From contig CAVQBE010000027.1 of assembly GCA_963710675.1 (NCBI GenBank), positions 62,001 through 126,000 on the forward strand: a DNA stretch of 64,000 nt. Reading direction: 5' to 3'. The notes below the pieces were generated by a model, which was given only the letters and a program-made list of their open reading frames with translations, did no database searches and was not told the origin of the DNA. Source of the stretch: JACCZX01 sp963710675. Its GTDB lineage: Bacteria > Pseudomonadota > Gammaproteobacteria > Burkholderiales > Burkholderiaceae_F. The position numbers and the translations under genes are program-made. Below, in pieces: positions 43,125 through 51,843 of this stretch; within the stretch, counting starts at the first letter, position 1; each line of letters starts with the position of its first letter.

Positions 43125-44414
43125 ATGAACATAAATCAAGTTTCGCGACGCGATGCGTTGAAAGCCTTTTCTACGGCCGCGCTGGTATCGAGTCTTTCGG
43201 CATGCGCGACGATGGGTCAACAAAGCGTCGGCCGGGTGGTCGTTGTCGGCGCCGGCTATGGGGGTGCGACCGCCGCAAAATACCTGCGTTTGTGGTCCGA
43301 TGGCACCATTGATGTCACTTTGGTGGACCCGAACGAAGCCTTCGTCTCGTGTCCTATGTCGAACCTTGTGCTTGGGGGCAGTAAGACACTGGCAGACATG
43401 ACCGTGGCTTACGGCGGACTCGACAAATACGGGGTAAAGCGCGTACGCGATACGGTTAGCGCGGTCGACGTTGACAAGAAGCAGGTGCGCCTCGCTTCGG
43501 GCGCAACGTTGCCGTATGACCGGTTGGTCTTATCGCCGGGAGTCGAGTTCATGTATGACCGCCTGCAGGGCTGGACGCCGTCAGCAGAAGCATCGGTGCT
43601 GCATGCATGGAAGGCCGGGCCGCAGACAGTTGCGCTACGCCGTCAGTTGACCGATATGAAAGATGGGGGTGTGGTGTTAATGAGCATCCCGCTCGCACCT
43701 TATCGGTGTCCCCCGGGACCGTATGAGCGCGCGTGTCAGATTTCGTGGTATCTGAAACAGGCGAAGCCAAAAAGCAAGTTGATCGTTCTCGACGCCAATC
43801 CGGACTACGTATCGAAGAAGCCGTTGTTCTCCCGCGTCTTTGGCGAGGACTACAAGGGAATCGTCGAGTACCGCGTCGCCTCACCTGTCAACGAAATCGA
43901 CGTGAAGTCGGGCACGCTTGTGACAGAAATCGGCGATAAGGTACGCGGTGACGTCATTAATTACATTCCGCCGCAACGCGCGGCCAATATTGCGCGCGAT
44001 GCCGGAGTGATCACCGCGAACAATCGTTGGTGCGATGTCAACTGGGCCTCGATGGAATCGATGAAAGTGCCAACCGTGCACGTACTTGGGGACGCCACGC
44101 TCTCAGCGTCGGCGATGCCAAAGTCGGGCCATATGGCCAATCAACACGGAAAGGCCGCTGCTGCGGCGATTGTCGACTTGCTTAACGGCAGAGCGGTTGT
44201 TCCCCCGACGATGGCCAACACCTGCTACAGCTTCGTCGATGATCGTAATGCGGTGCACGTTGACAGCGTGCATCGCTGGGTGCCGGAGAAGAAAACTCTG
44301 GAGCCGGTTGCCGGAGCCGGGGGCATCTCGTCGCAGGATCGTGCCTCGTGGGCGCTTGAAGGTGCGTACGCGCAAAGCTGGGCCACGACGATCTGGGCAG
44401 ATATGCTGGGTTAA
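43125..44414 (+). CDS. Flavocytochrome c sulfide dehydrogenase flavoprotein subunit (FccB/SoxF-like)
   Basis: 429 residues. The N-terminus NQVSRRDALKAFSTAALVSS is a Tat signal (SRRDALK), so the folded FAD protein is exported to the periplasm. FAD motif VVVVGAGYGGATAAKYLRLW near residue 37, then VDPNEAFVSCPMSNLVLGGS, in which the Cys matches the covalent FAD attachment site of FccB. Two more Cys, in APYRCPPGPYERA and MANTCYSFVDD, match its redox-active disulfide. It oxidises sulfide to sulfur and passes electrons to the cytochrome encoded just before. No other sox genes are visible. A hairpin repeat starts at its stop codon. The frame is intact. Confidence 0.92.
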   Translation: MNINQVSRRDALKAFSTAALVSSLSACATMGQQSVGRVVVVGAGYGGATAAKYLRLWSDGTIDVTLVDPNEAFVSCPMSNLVLGGSKTLADMTVAYGGLDKYGVKRVRDTVSAVDVDKKQVRLASGATLPYDRLVLSPGVEFMYDRLQGWTPSAEASVLHAWKAGPQTVALRRQLTDMKDGGVVLMSIPLAPYRCPPGPYERACQISWYLKQAKPKSKLIVLDANPDYVSKKPLFSRVFGEDYKGIVEYRVASPVNEIDVKSGTLVTEIGDKVRGDVINYIPPQRAANIARDAGVITANNRWCDVNWASMESMKVPTVHVLGDATLSASAMPKSGHMANQHGKAAAAAIVDLLNGRAVVPPTMANTCYSFVDDRNAVHVDSVHRWVPEKKTLEPVAGAGGISSQDRASWALEGAYAQSWATTIWADMLG

Positions 44415-44472
44415 GCGCTTCTCGTGTACGCGACGGCTTCGCCGTCGCACGTGCACTCGTCGCGATTAGTTC
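44413..44472 (+). repeat. Dispersed hairpin repeat, copy B
   Basis: A 60-bp element that begins inside the stop codon of the sulfide dehydrogenase gene: AAGCGCTTCTCGTGTACG, inner stem CGACGGC-TTC-GCCGTCG, then CACGTGCACTCGTCGCG and GATTAGTTCG. It is related to the copies at 20333 and 23539. The inner stem differs from theirs but pairs perfectly. Confidence 0.85.
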
Positions 44473-44581
44473 GATGTGCATCGTCGGAGCAAGTCCGTCA
44501 ATGCACATTGGGTGATGTCTACGCGCGCTGCGCTCCGACATCACAAGGGTGCGCCCACCTCCGATCGCCACGTGAGATCGA

Positions 44582-45025
44582 TCACCTTCCGGTGCTGCCG
44601 AATCCACCCACGCCGCGTGTGCTCGCTGCAAAGTCCTCGACGACGTTGAACTTCGCCTGCACGACTGGGACGATGACGAGCTGCGCAAGCCGTTCGAGCG
44701 GATTCAACGTGAACGGCTCGCCACTGCGGTTCCAGGTCGACACCATCAGCTCCCCCTGATAATCGGAGTCGATCAGCCCCACCAGGTTGCCGAGCACGAT
44801 GCCGTGCTTATGCCCGAGTCCAGAGCGCGGAAGAATCATTGCCGCGTAACCGGCATCTGCGATATGGATCGCCAGGCCGGTCTTGATCAAATGCGTTGCG
44901 CCCGGCTCGATCCGCAGCGGCGTGTCGATGCACGCGCGCAGATCGAGTCCGGCAGCGCCTGCGGTCGCGTAGCCGGGCAACTGATCGCGCAATCGCGCAT
45001 CAAGAATCCGAACGTCCACCCGCAT
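44582..45025 (-). CDS. dut: Deoxyuridine 5'-triphosphate nucleotidohydrolase
   Basis: 147 residues from the ATG at 45025 (MRVDVRILDARLRDQLPGYA). All five dUTPase motifs are seen: AGAAGLDLRA, LPRSGLGHKHGIVLGN, GLIDSDYQGELMV, ERLAQLVIVPV and the C-terminal arm RGVGGFGSTG. It hydrolyses dUTP to dUMP, keeping uracil out of DNA and feeding dTMP synthesis. It overlaps the preceding unknown membrane-protein gene by one base (TAATG), and coaBC lies upstream of that; dut next to coaBC is common in proteobacteria. The frame is intact. Confidence 0.96.
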   Translation of the reverse strand: MRVDVRILDARLRDQLPGYATAGAAGLDLRACIDTPLRIEPGATHLIKTGLAIHIADAGYAAMILPRSGLGHKHGIVLGNLVGLIDSDYQGELMVSTWNRSGEPFTLNPLERLAQLVIVPVVQAKFNVVEDFAASTRGVGGFGSTGR

Positions 45026-45495
45026 TACTTTGCTTTGGCGGGGGGCGGCGCTGCGAAGACTTTCGAAACCAATGCCTGTGTCTGCTTGTTTGGCTGTTGC
45101 GAAATCCGTCGTCTCGCTCGCTCGAACAATCGCGTGCCCCAGACGATCAGCGCGATGCCGATCAGCAGCGGTAAGAAGCTCGCTGATGCGACTAGCCAAT
45201 AGAGCGTCAACAATGCTCCGATCAAGATCGGCAGCATTGAAGCGAACAGGCCGGCGAGTGAGGGGACGGCGACCACCTGCGCCAAGGTGGCCTGCAACTG
45301 CGCAGCGCTACGCAGGTCTGCCGGCTTGCGGCCGGCGAAAAAATGATCGGACTTTGCCACGCCGCCCGGAGGTGCTTTATCGAGCTGCGTCACTAGATTC
45401 TGGGTACTGAGCAGTAGCCGCGCCGCCGACTCTTTCTGCAGTTGTTCAATGTAAGCGATGAAGTCGCCGTCCTTAGGCTCGTGCGTGTCGATCAT
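45025..45495 (-). CDS. Hypothetical membrane protein between coaBC and dut
   Basis: Not recognised. 156 residues: an N-terminal cytosolic helical segment (IAYIEQLQKESAARLLLSTQ), then two adjacent membrane helices (SLAGLFASMLPILIGALLTL and LVASASFLPLLIGIALIVWG), and a basic C-terminal tail (RLFERARRRISQQ). It starts with ATG at 45495, 18 bp after the coaBC stop, and its stop overlaps the dut start, so the three genes are co-expressed. A DUF-type protein with this layout could anchor or sense something at the membrane, but no motif tells which. The frame is intact. Confidence 0.8.
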   Translation of the reverse strand: MIDTHEPKDGDFIAYIEQLQKESAARLLLSTQNLVTQLDKAPPGGVAKSDHFFAGRKPADLRSAAQLQATLAQVVAVPSLAGLFASMLPILIGALLTLYWLVASASFLPLLIGIALIVWGTRLFERARRRISQQPNKQTQALVSKVFAAPPPAKAK

Positions 45496-45513
45496 GTCCG
45501 CGTGAGCAAGCAG

Positions 45514-46758
45514 CTAGGTAGTCGCGCGTTGCCGAACTGAAGCCGATGCGGTAGGTGCCAAACCTCGTGCCAGCCTCGCGGCGATTTCGGCAATCAATCG
45601 CCGCGCCTGGACGAGTTTATCGGCGGTCGGCAGCGTTGTAACGCCATCGCAGTCAATCAGGGACAACTCGCTATTGTCGGTCCCGAACACATCCTGGGCC
45701 CGGTTGGCCACCATCAGTGGCACGTTCTTGCCGGTGAGCTTGCGGCGTGCGTTGTCGATCACATCGTCGCTTTCGGCTGCGAAGCCAACGCAGTAGGGCG
45801 CTGACGGAAACGCTGCCACCGTCGCGAGGATGTCAGGGTTCCTTTCGAACTGCAGTGCCGGTGGCGTCACGCTTGCACTCTTCTTGATCTTGCTTGCACT
45901 TGGGTTGCTCACACGCCAGTCCGCCACCGCAGCCACAGAAATGAACACGTCCGTTGGCAGCTGATCCATCACGGCGCTCATCATTTCGCGCGCCGTCGTG
46001 ACGTCAATGCGTTTAACGCCGCGCGGCGTTGCCAGCGCGGTCGGTCCGGCAACCAACGTCACTTGCGCGCCCGCATCGCGTGCAGCGCGCGCCAGCGCAA
46101 ACCCGGTTTTTCCGGACGATAAATTGGTAACACCGCGCACCGGATCGATCGGCTCAAAGGTCGGCCCTGCCGTCAGCAGTACTTTCCTGCCTGCAAGAAG
46201 CTTCGGTTGAAAGAACGAAATAACATCGTCCAGTAGCTCGTGCGCTTCGAGCATTCGGCCAAGGCCGGTTTCACCGCAGGCCTGCGCGCCACTGGCGGGG
46301 CCGAATACGGTGACGCCATCCGCGCGCAACTGCGCGACGTTTCGCTGAGTCGCCGGGTTGTCCCACATCTCGACATTCATAGCCGGAGCAACCAGCAGAG
46401 GCGTACGAACGCGATCGCGCGCCAGCGCAAGTGTCGTTAACAGGTCATCGGCCAACCCGTGCGCGAGCTTGGCCAGGAAATCCGCAGTCGCCGGCGCGAC
46501 GATCACTGCGTCGGCGTCACGCGTCAGCTCGATGTGCGGCATGGCGTTGCTGGTCAGGCTTTTCCACTGGTCCGTTTCAACCGGGCGCCCGCTTAACGCC
46601 TGCATCGTGATTGCGGTGACGAACTGCTGAGCGCCCGCCGTCATGACCACCTGTACGGTTGCGCCTTCATCTTGCAGGCGCCGCACGAGTTCACACACTT
46701 TGTAGGCGGCAATGCCGCCAGTCATGCCGACGACAAGATGTTTACCGGCGAGTTGCAT
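45514..46758 (-). CDS. coaBC: Bifunctional phosphopantothenoylcysteine decarboxylase / phosphopantothenate-cysteine ligase
   Basis: 414 residues. The CoaC half (about 1-190) binds FMN: VVGMTGGIAAYKVCELVRRL, MPHIELTRDADAVIVAPATA with the catalytic His, APAMNVEMWDNPATQRN, and GPASGAQACGETGLGRM with its active-site Cys. The CoaB half follows: KVLLTAGPTFEPIDPVRGVT, NLSSGKTGFALARAARDAGA, VAAVADWRVSN, KIKK and NPDILATVAAF. It makes 4'-phosphopantetheine for coenzyme A. It begins directly after the lspA stop. The ketopantoate-reductase-like gene at 1 kb may feed the same pathway. The frame is intact. Confidence 0.97.
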   Translation of the reverse strand: MQLAGKHLVVGMTGGIAAYKVCELVRRLQDEGATVQVVMTAGAQQFVTAITMQALSGRPVETDQWKSLTSNAMPHIELTRDADAVIVAPATADFLAKLAHGLADDLLTTLALARDRVRTPLLVAPAMNVEMWDNPATQRNVAQLRADGVTVFGPASGAQACGETGLGRMLEAHELLDDVISFFQPKLLAGRKVLLTAGPTFEPIDPVRGVTNLSSGKTGFALARAARDAGAQVTLVAGPTALATPRGVKRIDVTTAREMMSAVMDQLPTDVFISVAAVADWRVSNPSASKIKKSASVTPPALQFERNPDILATVAAFPSAPYCVGFAAESDDVIDNARRKLTGKNVPLMVANRAQDVFGTDNSELSLIDCDGVTTLPTADKLVQARRLIAEIAARLARGLAPTASASVRQRATT

Positions 46759-47259
46759 TTACCTGGCCCGGCGCACGCGGCGCAATTCGTCGATGATCAG
46801 AAGCGCTGCGCCCCCGACGATCGCGCTATCGGCCAGGTTGAAAGCCGGCCAGTGCCAGCCGCCCAAGTGAAAATCCAGGAAATCGATGACGTGACCGTAG
46901 GCGATGCGATCAATCACGTTGCCCACTGCGCCACCCAGAATCATCGCAAGCGCCAGCGCAAATAAGCGCTGGTGACCGTGGCGCGCGAGCAGATAGAGAA
47001 TAAACGCCGACGCCGCTATCGCCACGACTATTAAGAAGCCCTCTTGCCAGCCGGACGCAGAGGCGAGAAACGAAAACGCAGCGCCCTTGTTGTAGGTTAG
47101 AACGAGATTGAAAAAGCTCGTGAGGGGGAGCACTTCGCCGAATTCAAAGCGCCGCTCGATCGTGATCTTCGTTAGTTGATCGATCAGAATGATGCCCACA
47201 GCAAGCCCGACCCACGGCAGCATGCGCTGCGGCCACGTGGGTTGCTTGATGAATGACAT
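46759..47259 (-). CDS. lspA: Lipoprotein signal peptidase
   Basis: 166 residues, four membrane helices. The two catalytic aspartates are in GGAVGNVIDRIAYGHVIDFL and in WPAFNLADSAIVGGAALLII; VLTYNKGAAFSFLA is another family block. It removes the signal peptide of lipidated prolipoproteins such as BamE in the inner membrane. Its start overlaps the ileS stop by one base and coaBC begins at its stop. ileS-lspA is the usual proteobacterial pair, preceded by ribF, as here. The frame is intact; it is the last intact gene before the error-rich right arm. Confidence 0.96.
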   Translation of the reverse strand: MSFIKQPTWPQRMLPWVGLAVGIILIDQLTKITIERRFEFGEVLPLTSFFNLVLTYNKGAAFSFLASASGWQEGFLIVVAIAASAFILYLLARHGHQRLFALALAMILGGAVGNVIDRIAYGHVIDFLDFHLGGWHWPAFNLADSAIVGGAALLIIDELRRVRRAR

Positions 47260-50098
47260 CAGGCAAAGCTCCGGGGTTCGCCGTCGCCGAACAAATTGCT
47301 CACACAGCGTGCGCAGATCGTGGGGTGATCCGCGGTGCGTCCGACGTCAGCGCGCCAGTGCCAGCAACGTCCGCACTTGGTGTGCGGCGATGGCGTCACG
47401 ACGATTTGCTGATCGCCAGACTCAGCCACCGATGTAGCGCTTGCGCCCGACGTGATCAGGACGAACTTGAGCTCGTCGTCCAGTGTTTTCAACAAGGCGG
47501 CTGTCCCTGCATCCGCGCGAATCTCGACTTCGGATTGCAACGATGAGCCGATCTCACCGCGTTCGCGCAGCGGCTCAAGCTTCTTCTGCACGTCCGCACG
47601 CACCGCGCGAATCCGCGACCACTTGTCGACCAGCGCCATCTCATCAGGCAATGATGGCAGCACCGCAAACGTTTCTGTGAAAATCGTGCCGCCGGCTCTC
47701 TTCCTCAATACCTTCCATGCTTCTTCGGCAGTAAAGGATAAGAGTGGTGCCATCAGCTTCAACAGGGCATCGGTGATTAGATACAGCGCGCACTGTGCCG
47801 AACGCCGCTCTTTCGAATTCGGCTTTGTCGTGTACAGCCGGTCTTTCAGAATGTCGAGGTAAAACGCGCCAAGATCTTCTGATGCGAACGTTTGCAGCCG
47901 GGCCACGATCGGATGGTATTCATAGCGATCGTAGTCTGCCTGCGTGCGCGCGGCCATCTCGCGTGTCATTGCCAACGCATAGCGGTCAATTTCCAGCCAC
48001 TCGCCAACGGGCAGCATGTCACGCGCGACGTCAAAGTCGCTGACGTTAGCCAGCAAGAACCGCAGCGTGTTGCGCAGACGCCGATAACTCTCGACGACTC
48101 TTTTCAGAATTTCATCCGACAGGGTCAGCTCGCCCGAATAGTCGGTGCTCGCAACCCAGAGCCGAATGATTTCCGCCCCTAGCGTGTCCGCGACCTTTTG
48201 CGGCGCGATCACATTGCCCAGCGACTTACTCATCTTGCGGCCGTTACCATCGACGACGAAGCCGTGCGTTAGCAGTGCCTTATAGGGAGGCACACCATTC
48301 AGCATGCACGATGTCAGTAGCGATGAATGGAACCAACCGCGGTGCTGGTCCGAACCTTCGAGGTACATGTCGGCAGGAAAGTGCGATTCGGCTGCATGTG
48401 AGCCGCGCAGCACTGTCTGATGGGTGACACCGGAATCAAACCAGACGTCGAGCGTGTCGCGGTTCTTCACGTAGTGATCGGCGTCATCTCCAAGCAGTTC
48501 GCGTGCATCGAGATCCTGCCAAGCCTCAATACCGCCCTGTTCGATGCGCTGCGCTACCTGCTCGAGCAGTTCCTGCGTGCGCGGGTGAAGGGCACCTGTT
48601 TCCTTGTGGACGAAGAACGCCATCGGCACGCCCCACTGCCGCTGGCGCGACAGACGTCCAGTCGGGGCGATTTGCAATCATCCCGTGCAAGCGCGCTTTG
48701 CCCCATTGCGGATAAAACTGAGTGGCCTCGATGCCTGCGAGTGCCAACTCCCGCAGGGTTGCGCCGCCTTCGCTTGGCACGACGTCCATACCGGCAAACC
48801 ACTGCGACGTCGCGCGATAGATGATTGGCGTCCGATGGCGCCAGCAGTGCATATAGCTATGCGTGATTTTCTCGACGTGCAGCAGATTGCCGTGCTCCCG
48901 AATCACGTCAACGATCTTCGGATTCGCATCCCAGATCTTCATTCCGCCGAACAGGGGTAGCGATTGGGCGAACACACCGTCACGCCTGCACCGGATTGAT
49001 GATCTGGTCGTCCGTCATGCCATGCGCTTTGCAGGACACGAAGTCTTCAATGCCGTAGGCGGGCGATGAATGGACGATGCCGGTGCCGGTATCGAGTGCC
49101 ACGTAATCGCCCAGGTAAACCGGAGAGTCGCGGTCGTAAAACGGGTGGCGAAAACGAAGCAGCGCGAGATTCTTGCCCGGAGCTTGCGCTAGCGTCGCGC
49201 CCGTCAACTTGTAAGTTGAAAGACACGCCGCTGTCCGCTCGCTCGCGAGCACCAGCAATGCGTGCTCGGTCTCGACAAGGTCATAGCTCGCATCGGGGTG
49301 TACGTTCAGCGCCTGATTGGCGGGAATCGTCCAGGGCGTCGTCGTCCAGATCACCGCTGAAACCGGCTTGTCGGGCAACGCCGAAAGTCCGAATGCCGCC
49401 GCCAGCTTCGTGCGCTGGTCATCGCGCAATGGAAACGCGACATCGATCGCAAGATCCACCTTATCCTGATATTCAACCTCCGCTTCCGCCAATGCCGAGC
49501 CGCAATCGAAACACCAGTTGACCGGCTTCAGACCGCGGAAGACGAAACCCTTGGCCATGATTCTGGCGAGCGCCCGAAGCTCGTTAGCTTCGTTCTTAAA
49601 GTCCATCGTCTTGTACGGACGGCTCCACAATCCGAGTACGCCCAGCCGCTTAAATCCACCTTTCTGGATTTCGATTTGTTCGGCGGCATGCGCGCGTGAA
49701 CGGGCCTGCACCTCGCGAGTCGGCAAGTTGCGTCCGTACTTCTTCTCAATCAGGATTTCGATCGGCATGCCGTGACAGTCCCAACCCGGCACGTATTGCG
49801 CATCGAAGCCGGCCATCTGCCGGCTCTTGACGACGATGTCCTTCAGGATTTTGTTGCTCGCCGTCCCCATGTGGATATCACTGTTCGCATACGGCGGACC
49901 GTCATGCAGGATCCATTTCGGCCGACCTACCGAGGCCGCGCGAATCTGCCCATAGACATCCTGCTCGTCCCACTCTGCGATCCAGCGCGGCTCGCGTTTA
50001 GCCAGATCGCCACGCATTGGAAACGGCGTATCGGGCAAGTTCAGCGGATATTTGCGCGTGGCCGGGTCAGGCGCTGGTTTTCGTTTTTCGTCTGGCAT
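47259..50098 (-). CDS. ileS: Isoleucine-tRNA ligase (frame broken)
   Basis: From the ATG at 50098 (MPDEKRKPAPDPATRKYPLN). The class I signature region reads DGPPYANSDIHMGTASNKIL, so the second His of HIGH is Thr here; the following GWDCHGMPIEILIEKKYGRN is normal. Editing-domain blocks include VIWTTTPWTIPANQALNVHP and ALDTGTGIVHSSPAYGIEDF. Frame changes lie near 48978 and 48660. Later parts are FGGMKIWDANPKIVDVIREH, ATSQWFAGMDVV, the DGNGRKMSKSLGNVIAPQ (KMSKS) loop and a C-terminal zinc site CGRCWHWRADVG plus CARC. Corrected length is about 945 residues. It is essential, so indels are presumably errors. It overlaps lspA by one base. Confidence 0.95.
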
Positions 50099-50108
50099 AA
50101 CTAGTATC

Positions 50109-51046
50109 TCAGGACGCGACCGCGCCATTCAATATCGAGCGCGCTAGCGCTGCATCGTCGCCGATCGCAGCAGATAGGGCGCCAAGTGTCTCGTACTTTT
50201 GCTCATCGCGCAGTTTCCTGACGAACTCGACGCTGACCAGCCGACCATAGACGGCGTCTGCAAAGTCGAAAAGATGCACTTCAAGCAGCCACCGTCCGGC
50301 GTCGTCGAGTGTTGGGCGCAAGCCGATGCTTGCGACGCCGGCCATCGGACGCTCGGCAACGCCGTGTACACGAACGGCAAAAATTCCCTGCAACGCCGGG
50401 CGCGAATGTTGGATCTTCAGATTTAGCGTCGGAAACCCGAGCGATCGACCCAGCTTCCGACCGTGCAACACGCGGCCACTGATCGTGTAGGCGCGATCGA
50501 GCAAAGCCGAGGCACGCGCCAAGTCACCGGCAGCGAGGGCCTGGCGCACGGCGGTGCTTGAGATGCGCTCGCCGTTGTACGTCAGCGTCGGCATCACCTC
50601 TAGTTCAAACGCGCCCTCTGCCGCATAGCTCGCCAAAAGCGCGATGTCTCCGGCGCGCTTGGCACCGAAGCGGAAGTCCTCGCCGACCAGAAGCCACTTC
50701 ATTCTGCAGTCGGCCACCAATACGTCCTCGACAAACGCGTGGGGCGTCTGTTGAGCGAAGCGGCCATTGAAATGCGCGACGAACGTGCGTTCAATGCCGC
50801 AACTTTTGAACGCAGCCAGTTTGTCGCGCAGGTTGGAAACCCGGGCCGGCGCTCGCTCAGGCGCAAAAAATTCGCGCGGATGTGGCTCGAAAGTCATCAC
50901 GGCGGACACCAGCGAGCGGCTGCGCGCGGCTGCGACCACGCGCGCCAGCATGGCCTGATGCCCCGGTGGACACCGTCGAAGTTGCCGACCGTCAGCGCAC
51001 ATGACTCGCGATCGGCGATGCGCGGAGCGCCTCGGTAAACCTTCAT
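50109..51046 (-). CDS. ribF: Bifunctional riboflavin kinase / FAD synthetase (N-terminal frameshift)
   Basis: The expected start is the ATG at 51046: MKVYRGAPRIADRESCALTV, then GNFDGVHRG with the nucleotidyltransferase HxGH motif. One G is missing in a run of four (around 50962), which breaks HRGHQAMLARVVAAAR. Downstream the frame is clean: VSAVMTFEPHPREFFAPERA, LLVGEDFRFGAKRAGD, and the kinase domain YTISGRVLHGRKLGRSLGFP, TLNLKIQHSRPALQGIFAVR, ending at 50109. It converts riboflavin to FMN and FAD. It is 10 bp from ileS in the common ribF-ileS-lspA order. Confidence 0.94.
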
Positions 51047-51204
51047 AGCGCGTAGTTGATGCAATGCGAAAAATGACGTCGAAGTATACGGTCGAGTGGC
51101 GCATCATCTTGATTTATTGAGCGTTTAGGAATTGCACACAGCCCGCGCCGGTACAATTCACCGGTGAAGAACAAGCCGTCAAAGTCCCCCCGATTAAGCC
51201 AATC

Positions 51205-51843
51205 GTGGTTTTTGTGTCAGGGCGTGGCACGAACCTGCAGGCGCTGCTGAACACTGCCGAGGCCGAGCGGTGGGAGCAGGAGCTGGCTGCAAAGGTCGTC
51301 GCCGTAGTCAGCAGCAGTGCAGATGCCGACGCGCTTGGCGTGGCGCGTGCTCACGGCGTGCCGGTTCATATTCTTGTTCCCGAACAGTTTGGCTCGCGCG
51401 CCTCATTCGATGAAGCCTTGGCCCGCACCGTCGAGCGTTACGCGCCAGAGATGATCGTGCTGGCGGGGTTCATGCGCGTGCTGACGCCGGCATTCGTGCG
51501 GCGTTACGTTGGACGCATGATCAACATCCATCCGTCGCTATTGCCATCATTTCCGGGGTTGAACACGCATCAGCGGGCGCTTGATGCCGGGGTGCGCGTC
51601 CATGGCGCCACCGTCCATTTCGTGTCCGAAGACGTCGATGCGGGGCCGATCATTGCGCAAGCGGCGGTTGCCGTGCATGCGAACGACGACAAGGTGTCCT
51701 TAGGTGCCAGGGTGCTTCAGCAGGAGCATCGATTGTTGCCATACGCGGTGCGCCAGGTGCTTGAAGGTCGCGTGCGGTTCAGTGAGAGTCGGGCACTCGT
51801 GGTGGGGATCGAGCACGGCGAGTTAGCGTTGCTGGCGTCATGA
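51205..51843 (+). CDS. purN: Phosphoribosylglycinamide formyltransferase (start uncertain)
   Basis: At least 212 residues. Motifs: VFVSGRGTNLQALLNTAEAE (substrate loop), MIVLAGFMRVLTPAFVRRYV, the catalytic MINIHPSLLPSFPGLNTHQR, RVHGATVHFVSEDVDAGPII, which carry the N-H-D active residues. It adds a formyl group from 10-formyl-THF in purine synthesis. The GTG at 51205 lacks the first beta strand's lead-in; a GTG at 51164 would give MKNKPVKVPPIKPIVVFVSG if one base is missing near 51179. So the start probably lies upstream behind an indel. Its stop overlaps the next gene's ATG (ATGA). Confidence 0.92.
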   Translation: MVFVSGRGTNLQALLNTAEAERWEQELAAKVVAVVSSSADADALGVARAHGVPVHILVPEQFGSRASFDEALARTVERYAPEMIVLAGFMRVLTPAFVRRYVGRMINIHPSLLPSFPGLNTHQRALDAGVRVHGATVHFVSEDVDAGPIIAQAAVAVHANDDKVSLGARVLQQEHRLLPYAVRQVLEGRVRFSESRALVVGIEHGELALLAS

